Assembly: GCA_900095095.1 (NCBI GenBank)
Contig: FMBT01000598.1
Span: forward strand, 1 to 39,392
Length of the DNA: 39,392 nucleotides
Direction: 5' to 3'
Source of the DNA: Fragilariopsis cylindrus CCMP1102
Taxonomy: Eukaryota; Bacillariophyta; Bacillariophyceae; Bacillariales; Bacillariaceae
The translations under genes and the position numbers were made by a program. The notes under the pieces were generated by a model that was not told where the DNA came from, made no database searches, and worked only from the letters and a program-made list of their open reading frames with translations. Each line of letters opens with the position of its first letter. Position 1 is the stretch's first letter. Positions 10,548 to 19,784 of this stretch are shown here, one piece after another.

Positions 10548-11357
10548 CTAGTCGAGTCTAGCTTTGTCCTTGTTATTCACGGAAGGAATCATGTAATACC
10601 ACGAGACGTTGGAAGGCTCGGGAAAGAGTTCTTTGTCGAGACAATGCGGCACAACCCGCAGCGGTAGAATGATGAACGTGTTGCAAGTCCAAAAGATTGT
10701 GTTCGAAGCCGCCAGCACCAAATGCCACATCTCCCAGGCGGTGGTGGTGGTAGTAGTTGTTGCGGCTGCTGCTGCTGCTGCTGCGCTGCTGCTGCCATAA
10801 CCGGACATTTGCCACGCCATCAGAGCCACGTCTTCAGGGATGACATGCGATAGGCGCTGAATCCGAGCGGAACCATCACCTGCAGCAACGGATGAAATTC
10901 CGGTCCGTTGACCATCATTTCCATCATGATCTGGCACACCAGCATGTATAGATGGGGTGCCGCGCCTGAGCGATCGGAAGGGGAGCCAGTACCTGTACCA
11001 CGAGAGGAATAAGGACGCCGAGACAGGCGGCGAACATCATGTGCTTGACAAACCAGGTGTCGGGTTGCAGTTCCAATTTAGAAAAGTTGGTGAATACCGG
11101 TTGTCCGGGATAGGACTCCCCTTTGACGTTCGAAGGGCGATCTGCCTTTCATTGCTGTCGAAACGGAATCGGTTTGCGAGACAGAGATAAAGCGGATAGG
11201 CAATCGAAAAGAAGCAATCCCAGAATGGTATTTCACGATAGTACACTAGCAGAAGATACATTATCGGAAGCACTACGGGCGGGGCCATAAGGCCGCCATG
11301 GGCGGTGCGTACAAATCGTGATGATGATGATGTTTCTGTTTGAGTTGTGGCGGACAT
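10548..11357 (-). pseudogene. DUF7733-like multi-pass membrane protein, three frame breaks
   Basis: Read on the minus strand from an ATG at 11357. The parts join as MSATTQTET..., a hydrophobic block (VLPIMYLLLVYY, FFSIAYPLYLCL), then YPGQPVFTNFSKLELQP, MFAACLGVLIPLVVQVLAP, then AAPHLYMLVCQIMMEMM and VMVPLGFSAYRMSSLKTW, then MAWQMSGYGSS, an Ala/Thr run, and LAASNTIFWTCNTFIILPL, ending at 10548. The order and motifs (AAPH..., VP...YR, the late FW.CN..IILP helix) match DUF7733, an uncharacterised membrane family I know from land plants. Frame is lost at C4 11118-11121, G4 10980-10983 and near 10823-10826. At each point one missing base explains the shift. It may be an intact gene with consensus errors, or a real pseudogene. 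The Ala/Thr run is absent from the plant proteins as I recall them. Confidence 0.6.
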
Positions 11358-11382
11358 GTTTTGTTTCTAATACTTTTATGAT

Positions 11383-12260
<878 letters not shown>

Positions 12261-13018
12261 GGATTCGCTCGTGGAAAGGAACGTTTCAGTATGTATTGCA
12301 CCACTGGAACTTTTGGAACGTGTATCGATCATCCTCGTTTGGCAAGACACAGCTTTCTAGAGGAATGAATCGTTTCAAGATTTGGGTTGTATCTTCCAGA
12401 ATATTCGAATTCATACCGGAAAAAAAGGATACTACAGGCGACATTCCGAGGAAGCTAACGGAGCCATCCTTGGGGACACTTGATTGGTGGGGAGTCGTCC
12501 ACGAGGACCTACAAAAAAATCATCGCACCGGATAATAAACCTCTTATTGCACTTGGTGATAGATTCTTTGCCATGATAGAGATGGTGAGCCATTCTGGGA
12601 AGGAAACCTCCCAAAGGAGTTCATGAATAATCTTCGTGGATGCCCGAGACATCTTCCGAGAGTCGACTTTGTTGCGTTCGGACCCGGCGATGCATATTTT
12701 GAGCAATTTTCAAAGGGAAAAAATCATTGGAATAGTACCTCGGATGATTTCGACGACGCTATGAACAACCACTCAGAGGTGTAGTATTTGTGCTTCTCCT
12801 GAGGAGATACTACACCATCGAAATAATCATCCGATATTCATGGACCCCAAGCCATTGGACTACGGTGGCAAATTCGTTCGGCTTGAAGTAAGGGACTGGC
12901 GGTGTAATGGTCAATCTAGTAGCTTGACGATACAATCAACAAGATCCATGAACAAGGCGACAACATTGAATGCATCGTATTTGGACACGACTCCACCTGG
13001 CTAATAAGTTACTCCTGA
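12261..13018 (+). pseudogene. Disrupted gene of an uncharacterised protein family
   Basis: Protein-like segments occur in order but in changing frames: FARGKERFSMYCTTGTFGTC then IDHPR (12261-12340), IFQNIRIHTGKKGYYRR (about 12393-12440), LGTLDWWGVVHEDLQ, PLIALGDRFFAMI (about 12545-12580), DGEPFWEGNLPKEFMNNL, LPRVDFVAFGPGDAYFEQF then SKGKNHW (about 12640-12735), GGKFVRLE...DWRCNG, and LDDTINKIHEQGDNIECIVF ending ISYS-stop at 13016-13018. The two FGP/FGH-x-aromatic segments followed by a Trp look like repeated beta-strand units. I have an impression of similar uncharacterised diatom proteins with a CTTGT-x-GT-x2-DHP block, but cannot name a family. There are at least five frame changes and several stops in 760 bp. 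One break falls in A7 at 12513-12519, where one fewer base would fix it. It is more damaged than the other loci, so true decay is plausible. Confidence 0.5.
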
Positions 13019-13363
13019 TCAACACAACAAAAACTTATAATCTATTGTTGTCTAGATATATTAATTTTGTATCCTTTGTTTTTAAAATGAATGTCATTTT
13101 CGTTGAGATAATAATATAATACTGTAAAAAAGGCATTTAATATTGATATTTTGTTAGAGCATGCGTTTATTACATTGCTGATATTATTGTTGTTGCTGAC
13201 ATGATATTGTGATTAAAATTGAAAGGATATGAACTGGACTAGATTTTTAATCTATACCCAGCTTTTTCCTTGATAAAAATGAGTACCGCTTTCCAATATT
13301 GCGGCATAAAATTTAAAAATGAGTACCGGTACGTACTTCTAGCTATCTTTGATTATTTGGTGA
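13019..13363. other. AT-rich spacer between convergent loci
   Basis: Very AT-rich, no coding potential. It separates the end of the disrupted plus-strand gene from the stop of the minus-strand kinase, and probably contains both 3' UTRs. The phrase aaaatgagtaccg occurs twice, near 13276 and 13317. Confidence 0.5.
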
Positions 13364-14640
13364 TCATTCCCTTGATGACAGCATATCTTCCAGTCTTGAT
13401 ACAATCTCTTGAAATGTTGGTCGTTTTTCTGCATCAGTATGCCAACATTCTTCGATTAATGACCGAATTAGGGGACATGGTATAACTGTGGGTTCTAAAT
13501 GATCCATTGGTCGTAGTTCTGTTTCTACAACACGCCTGTAGAACTCTTCTAGCACAACCTGATGCCGTTGCGATCTAGTATCAGAGTTCTTGCCTCTACA
13601 CCTGTTAAAGGTTTTGACGAGTTTCCTCCGCCATGATAATGTGGAAAATGATTGTTTGATGTTGTATTGACTATCAAAATGATCTTTGAATGGAACTTCC
13701 AAAGAACAGACTTCGAAAAACAGCACCCCAAAGGAATAAACATCAACCTTTAAAGAATACCCTTTTCCGGCTACAACTTCGGGTGCAAGGTAGCGAGGTG
13801 ATCCACAGATTTCTTCCGGGACGCATTCTTCAACGTTGCGTGCGAAACCAAAGTCAAATAACTTTACACCTTCATCATCAAAACCAATGTTGGCCTGCAT
13901 GTTCAGAAAAGGACCAAATACAGTATATGAGGAAAGAATGTTCGCGAAATGAACTGTATTAAAAAAAATTGACGTACCGGTTTCAAGTCTCTATGTACTA
14001 TATTTTGAGATGATAAATATTCCATACCCCTTGCTATTCCTAACAGTACATCTTTGATACGTTCATACATCGCAGTAATATCCGAACACTCGCTTTTCCG
14101 CCAACGCTGCAATCGACCAGCTAAGGTTTCTGTCAAAACATCAGTGACTAAAAAAGACCTTTCTAAGCCACTATTAGTACTGTTGTTGGTCTTGGATTTA
14201 TGCCTTTGGAAGAAACTGCTGTCGCAGCCAAATGATTCAGAAAAACGTTCAGAGTACAAAAAACGTAACTTAATAATGTTTTTGTGGTCTAGATTAGATA
14301 AGATTTTTGCCTCATTTGCTAAGTCTGATGCCGCTAGGATCCATTCATCGGGACCACTAACACATGTAGGATCGATTGATTTGCATGCATATAATGCCTT
14401 CTGGTCTCGTTGCTTCACCTTCGCTGTTCTAGCCACTAAATGTACATTGCAATATTTTCCTCTTCCTAGGAGTCTGATGCTGTGCAGTTCGTCCCGACCA
14501 ACGGATACGATAGGACTTGAAGAACAGGTCGACATGTCCAAATCATCGTCGAACTCTTCCAATGCAATAGTTGGTATTGAATCAGATAGTTCACTGAATA
14601 ATGAGGTTTTCTCGATATCGCACATCATGATGATGAACAC
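13364..14640 (-). CDS. Protein kinase, TKL-like Ser/Thr type (kinase 2)
   Basis: Predicted 397-residue protein kinase, minus strand. Exons are 14640-13978 and 13894-13364, with one 83-bp GT-AG intron in phase 0 directly after RDLKP. Motifs: glycine loop LGRGKYCNVHLV (58-69), ATP Lys in YACKSID (K87), helix-C Glu in ANEAKIL (E110), HRDLKPAN (216-223), DFG (235-237), RYLAPE (255-260), YSFGVLFFEV and KRPTF. In HRDLKPAN the usual invariant Asn is kept, as it is in kinase 1. The N-terminal 50 residues are acidic and Ser-rich, and no other domain is seen. Three Met codons (residues 1, 5, 6) make the exact start uncertain. It shares SDLANEAKILSNL, NIGFD and KLFDFG blocks and the intron position with kinase 1, which points to duplication. 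Substrates are unknown. Confidence 0.9.
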
Positions 14641-16136
14641 CCGAAGTCTTTCCGATACTTGCGGTTATCATGTATGGTAGAGACCAGATGAAGATTTCGT
14701 TTTCATTGTTGAAGTAGAATGAAGATAACATACGAGTCGAGTCGTCGTGTTCGTCATTCGCGTCCTGGATAGTACATGTAACCTTGGTCGGAAAGAACGG
14801 AAGTAAGCATTGATGTCAGACCACAAAAATCTAGCAGGCATCATTCAAAAGCCGTACTGCTTTGAGCAGATTCGTGATCCATTAAGCATGCGTAGAATTT
14901 CTTCACTTTTAGCTTCAACATTTAATTAACGCACCATAATACATGTACTACTAAGCAGTAGGTATTGATGATTTTCGCAAATCGAACTACAGTCCCAAAA
15001 AGCATGCTCATCTATCACGATAAATATATCAAAAAAAATAGAAGGTTATATAAAAATAAATTTCAATCAGTTAATTAGATTAGTGTCATATTGTGTGTCG
15101 TCCTGACTATTTTTATTTATTTCTTAATCATTGAAAACAGAATGCTCATCTATCAAGTTTAGGCAAAGTGTGATTCTTTCTCCTTCTGGAACATGGTGAT
15201 GTAAATTTTCGCTGATTTTCGATTTTTTTCAAATCGGCCGAGGATGTTCGAGAAGGAGAAAGAACCACATGTAATTGGAAAACACGTATTTCTACTTACG
15301 TGGATTATGAGTCGTGTGTCTTCGGGCTTGTAACTATTAGAACCATTATATAATATCATAAGATACAGTAGAGGACCAGAGAGAGAAAGAGAGTTGAGCG
15401 ACTTGATTAATTTTAAATCGGATATTCATATCAGTCCCAAAACCGCACAGAACTTTTTAACTATATTAAAGTGATGTTGTCGTATTTCTTGTTACAGTAG
15501 TACGGTCTGATGTGTGTGTTCTTTACTATGTTCGCATTTTAAAACCTTTTGTCTTAAAATCGATTTGCTTTCTCTTCATCTTATACGAACGTCTGTAGTC
15601 TGTTATAAGTAAAAAAAACTAAGTACCCTAAGTAAGCATTTCGTGCCCTAAGTAGATTTCATTTGTGAGTATCAAAAAGAAAATGGCTTCCACTTTTTCA
15701 CACAGCACGCTATACTGTTTCATGATATTATTATGCCGCGAACTGAAGAAAATTCATATTAAATTGTGACGGCATGACGGATTGGAATATAGATATGGTA
15801 TTGCTAATAAATCAAGTCTTGTGCGATTTCTGAGAGTAGAAAAAAAATCGTAGAATTATTATTATCCACGTATGGAAGATCGTCGGAAAGATACCCCAAT
15901 AGGCCTAATCACGACTATCAGGCCATTAGTTTTCCTCGCTGCCCACATCTTTCATCATACGTCCACGTCCACGTCCACCACACACTCGTGTGCTAAGACG
16001 ATATTTCTTTCTTATCTAAAGACAAGGCGAATGAACAAAGAAGAGTAACTACGGTAACTGGTAGAGCTGTGAGACAAATACATTGTACTGTAGTAACATT
16101 ACAGTCCTTTTTAAAAAAACCCAACAAAATATCGAG
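14641..16136. other. Intergenic region, probable promoters of kinase 2 and CobW gene
   Basis: About 1.5 kb between two divergent starts. No ORF is convincing. The phrase atgctcatctatca appears near 15002 and again near 15141. Short cgtcca tandem copies lie at about 15960-15978. A near-palindromic pair ggcctaatcac...atcaggcc sits at 15901-15925. No known regulatory motif can be asserted. Confidence 0.45.
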
Positions 16137-17741
16137 ATGACGACGAAAGACGACGACAACAACAAAGAACCACCAGTCTCGAAACGACATAAGATCGCCG
16201 ACGAGAAGATGACGACGAAGCTTCCCGTTACGCTTCTTAGTGGTTTTTTGGGCGCTGGAAAATCAACGTTATTGCGTCATATTCTTGAAACAAATGATAA
16301 GAATGGCGATAAATTCCGTTGTGCAGTCCTTGTTAATGATATGGCCGAACTTAACATCGATCAAAAATTTATTGAATCAACTGGATTGATCCAATCTGAT
16401 GAGATAGTTTCGATGGAAAATGGATGTGTTTGCTGTAGTTTATCAGGTGATTTAATTGAACAAATTACGAAACTTGCTACCGCTGATGATAAGTTCGATT
16501 ATATGATCATTGAGGCATCGGGTGTATCTGAACCTGCAGCAATTGCTGCATTATTTGCAGAATGTACAGATGATCATGATCATGAAAGTCGTCACAACAG
16601 GGACGATGATAAGCCGGCCCTTAGTGACGTTGCACGTTTAGATACAATTGTTGCAGTTGTTGATACTGCTGAATTTTTTGATAATATTGAAGTTGTTATG
16701 TCATCTGATAATCCTGGCAAGCCTAATCTATTGTTAGAACAGGTTGAATATTCAAATGTTGTACTATTAAACAAAACTGATTTAGTCAATGACAAACAAC
16801 TGAAAGAAGTTGAAGAGATAGTTACTAGGCTAAACATCTCTGCCAAGGTCATCGCATGTACAAATTCAACTGTTGATATTAAAGAAGTTGTTGATACTAA
16901 ACTATTCAAAGCTAATGATTTTGATCTTACTAGATTCATTGAACAACAATTTGAGGCTGCTGATAAACCTAAGTCATGCTGTAAGGCATCAATCAATCGA
17001 GGAGAATCACCATGTTGCAAACGAGCGAGGACAATCGATTCGGGCAAGTCTCAACTTTTGTTACCTATGAAGAATATTGGAAAGACTCGTCATGGCGAAA
17101 ATTATCAAATTTCTTCTTTTGTTTACAAATCACGACGTCCGTTTTCTACTTTCTATAACGGATTTATGAACCGTTTCTTTGTCACCCATTTTGGTGGTAG
17201 TGAAGAGGACGAAGATGAGGAAGATGATGAGGAAATGAACGATGCGAACGAAGAGAAAAATGAAGAAGATGGTGATGGTGATGGCGGCGACGAAGGAGAA
17301 GAGGACGAGGAAGGACAAAAAATGAACGACGAACAACGTATCAATAAGTTACAGGAAGAAGGGGCCACGAAGAAAGGTGAGCGACAAAAGGAGATCGGTG
17401 GTTTGTTTCGGATGAAAGGCTACATTTGGCAGGCAAGTTCTCATGATTATAGTGGATTTGTTAGTAGCGCCGGGAATGTTGCTAAAATTGATTCTCCTGG
17501 AACATGGACCGTACTCGAAGAAAAGGCTTGGACAGGAACAGATAAAGAAAAAGCATCGCTACGAAAAGATTGGGTGGCTCCATTTGGAGATAGAAGACAA
17601 GAACTCGTTTTCATTGGACAGGGAATGAATCATCAAAAAATTCAAGAAATTCTTGATTTGTGTCTCGTTTCTGATGAAGAGTTTGATATGGGTGTTGATG
17701 CATGGAAAGCAATCAATGGTGATATTTTGTTGAATGGTTAG
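16137..17741 (+). CDS. COG0523 / CobW-family GTPase, ZNG1-like zinc metallochaperone
   Basis: Predicted 534-residue soluble G3E GTPase. I chose the ATG at 16137; the frame is open further upstream but has no earlier ATG. Motifs: Walker A GFLGAGKST (36-44), the family's metal-binding CXCC as NGCVCC (95-100), EASGVSEP (126-133), G4 NKTD (212-215), and a CobW C-terminal domain from about SSFVYKSRRPF (326) to the end (GQGMN, then a final helix). The C-terminal domain is split by an acidic insert of about 60 residues (about 355-400, Glu/Asp rich). Extra candidate metal ligands are DHDHESRH (147-153) and two CC pairs (281-282, 293-294) just before the C-terminal domain. Family members deliver zinc to client enzymes such as methionine aminopeptidase or act under zinc limitation. 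A zinc role here is inferred from the CXCC motif and these ligands. Confidence 0.9.
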   Translation: MTTKDDDNNKEPPVSKRHKIADEKMTTKLPVTLLSGFLGAGKSTLLRHILETNDKNGDKFRCAVLVNDMAELNIDQKFIESTGLIQSDEIVSMENGCVCCSLSGDLIEQITKLATADDKFDYMIIEASGVSEPAAIAALFAECTDDHDHESRHNRDDDKPALSDVARLDTIVAVVDTAEFFDNIEVVMSSDNPGKPNLLLEQVEYSNVVLLNKTDLVNDKQLKEVEEIVTRLNISAKVIACTNSTVDIKEVVDTKLFKANDFDLTRFIEQQFEAADKPKSCCKASINRGESPCCKRARTIDSGKSQLLLPMKNIGKTRHGENYQISSFVYKSRRPFSTFYNGFMNRFFVTHFGGSEEDEDEEDDEEMNDANEEKNEEDGDGDGGDEGEEDEEGQKMNDEQRINKLQEEGATKKGERQKEIGGLFRMKGYIWQASSHDYSGFVSSAGNVAKIDSPGTWTVLEEKAWTGTDKEKASLRKDWVAPFGDRRQELVFIGQGMNHQKIQEILDLCLVSDEEFDMGVDAWKAINGDILLNG

Positions 17742-18337
17742 TATATATATTACCCAAATCCTGTACAGCAGTAGATCCTTTACTATTTTATAGTATTATC
17801 CACTTCATTATTTCATCGCACAAAGAAGTATATACCAAGAAAAATCAATCGCTCTCAAGACCAAGAATAAAACGAAAAGAAAATACACACCTCTAATACT
17901 ACTACGACATATGGCACAAATAAAAGAAAACAGAAGTTATTTTGGATATCAAAAGCACCTAAAAAAAGAGTTGCACCTTTATGTTACTTTATATTACTTC
18001 GTGACACTTTTATTTGTAGTATTGAATCAATTAAGTGTACTTTTTTTCTAGTTTTAAAACACTGACACAATTTAACTATTATTTGTATAGTAAAACCACC
18101 AGTGTCTGTCGACTGCAATCCATGTCGTCGACGATACGATACCGCATAGATTGTATTCGTTTTGGCGAGGGGTACATATATTATACGTTTCACAACGACG
18201 AAATGGCAGCTCCCTACCGGATTGCGTATGTTATACTGTATCAATTTTACATTTTATTATGTAGGTTTATAGTCTAAAAAATCTGTATATCATTCTAGCT
18301 AGCAACATAGAGTTGTTGTTATTGTTGTTGTTGTTGA
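17742..18337. other. Convergent 3' spacer
   Basis: AT-rich sequence between the CobW-family stop and the HAD hydrolase stop on the other strand. It ends in a ttgttg tract (18311-18336). No RNA gene or other coding sequence is seen. Confidence 0.5.
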
Positions 18338-19339
18338 TCATGACGACGACAAGGACGATGACAATGTCGTTGGTGGTATTGGGGTGAGACGATCCAAGTG
18401 ATCCCACAATTTTACATCCTCAAAGTCTTGTATGACAAATTGACATCCTGCATCCAGTAAAGTCGCTTCCTCTTGTCCTGATTTGATACCAATAACATAT
18501 GCACCAGCAGCGACTCCTGCCTTAGCACCAGAAGGAGAATCCTCAAAGACTATACATTCCCTCGGTGAAACCATGACCTTTATTTTATTGCCATCTTCGT
18601 CGTCGACGACAGTGATACGTTGACACGCAGTCAAGTATGGACTTGGATCCGGCTTTGGTCTTTCACATTCATCTCCAATGATCAAACCATCCTTTCCAAA
18701 CCAATCAGCATAGCCAATTCCAATGAGCATCAATTCACCATTCAAGCGTGGTGCATTTGTAACAGCGACTTTCCCCAACCTGTTACTATCGACCCAATCA
18801 CGTAGTCGATCCAGGCCCGGCATTTGAAGTTTTTTCATTCGATCGGATTGTGTGGCTATTTCTCTAAATCGTTCCTCTTTTCGAATTGAAAAGGCATCAC
18901 GTTTTTCTATAGACCATGATGGAAATAAATCAGCCGTTATGGATCCATTCGATCGACCTGAAATACGTTGACGAAAAAAATCTTCGTCAATTGGATTATT
19001 ATTATGCTTTTCCTGGTCGTTTTTTTCTTGTCGTTGCTGTTGTTGTTGATTATTATTATACGATAGCCGAAAATCCTCTTCTTGCCACAAAAGTTCTTTA
19101 AAAACAGCAAAATGAATAGAATCAGAATTCACCAATGTACCATCAATATCAAACAAAATGGCCTTGACGATGTTGTTGTTCTGACTATTATTATTGTTCG
19201 TCGTCGCACTTGTAGTAGTTAGAGACTCAACCACTGACGACAGGGTCGGCGTATTATTGTTTCTTAAAATTGTCATGACAAGAAAAATAGAGATAAAGAT
19301 CCGGTAACAACAACGATTATTCACGTCGTATAGATTCAT
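18338..19339 (-). CDS. HAD-superfamily hydrolase, beta-phosphoglucomutase/phosphatase-like
   Basis: Predicted 333-residue protein, single exon, ATG at 19339. HAD motif I is FDIDGTLVNSDSIH (63-76), with nucleophile and acid Asp of DxDGT at 64 and 66. Motif II is VAVTNAPR, motif III the Lys in RPKPDPSPY, and motif IV VFEDSPSGAKAG. The EDSxxG signature with a helical cap domain between motifs I and II is that of the PGMB/phosphoglycolate phosphatase-like subfamily, so a sugar phosphate or similar small phosphoester is the likely substrate. A hydrophobic segment (YRIFISIFLVMTIL, 12-25) may be a signal anchor or part of an organelle leader. Residues 27-56 and the cap region (95-115) are Asn/Gln-rich insertions. 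It is divergent from the JmjC-sulfotransferase gene, sharing a 445-bp upstream region. Confidence 0.88.
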   Translation of the reverse strand: MNLYDVNNRCCYRIFISIFLVMTILRNNNTPTLSSVVESLTTTSATTNNNNSQNNNIVKAILFDIDGTLVNSDSIHFAVFKELLWQEEDFRLSYNNNQQQQQRQEKNDQEKHNNNPIDEDFFRQRISGRSNGSITADLFPSWSIEKRDAFSIRKEERFREIATQSDRMKKLQMPGLDRLRDWVDSNRLGKVAVTNAPRLNGELMLIGIGYADWFGKDGLIIGDECERPKPDPSPYLTACQRITVVDDEDGNKIKVMVSPRECIVFEDSPSGAKAGVAAGAYVIGIKSGQEEATLLDAGCQFVIQDFEDVKLWDHLDRLTPIPPTTLSSSLSSS

Positions 19340-19784
19340 TCAGCTTTCTGGAACCGCTCGGTGTACGAGATGTATGTCTCGCCTCTACCCTTTATGCATA
19401 CTAGTACATTTATATTCCAGCATCATCGTCAATTAATCTCGCTCTACGGTAGTCGTCATTTTAATATTCCTCCCGTATTGAATTAAAAAAAACGTCATTC
19501 GAGTGAGTCGTAGTTGAGTCGTGCCACACCATGCTTTTGATCTCTAGGTTAGTACAGTAGCTACTATCATGCTTGTTGTACCTTTTTCGCTTTCGCCGTT
19601 GTGGCAGGTGCGCGTAAACTGCCAAGCAATGCTAAGAATTTTCCCTGTTACATTCGAGTACACAAAGTACTGAGTACTCTACCGTACGTGTTTGAGGTAT
19701 GCGCATCATAACGGTAGGCTGGAAAAGCAAAGTTATTTTCTATTGCTACTACATTATTTGATTTTATTAAAACAAACAACGACA
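19340..19784. promoter_or_regulatory. Shared divergent upstream region
   Basis: The 445 bp between the HAD start (19339, -) and the JmjC-sulfotransferase start (19785, +) must hold both promoters, if each gene has its own. No TATA box or initiator can be assigned with confidence. The frame of the plus-strand gene is open upstream to about 19692 but has no ATG there. Confidence 0.4.

Noticed and set aside
13903..13977. Readthrough of kinase 2 past RDLKP as the real C-terminus
   Set aside because: The next frame supplies ANIGFD and DFG across a clean GT-AG intron at the same place as in kinase 1.
16083..16136. N-terminal extension of the CobW-family protein
   Set aside because: That stretch is open but has no ATG; the first ATG in frame is at 16137.
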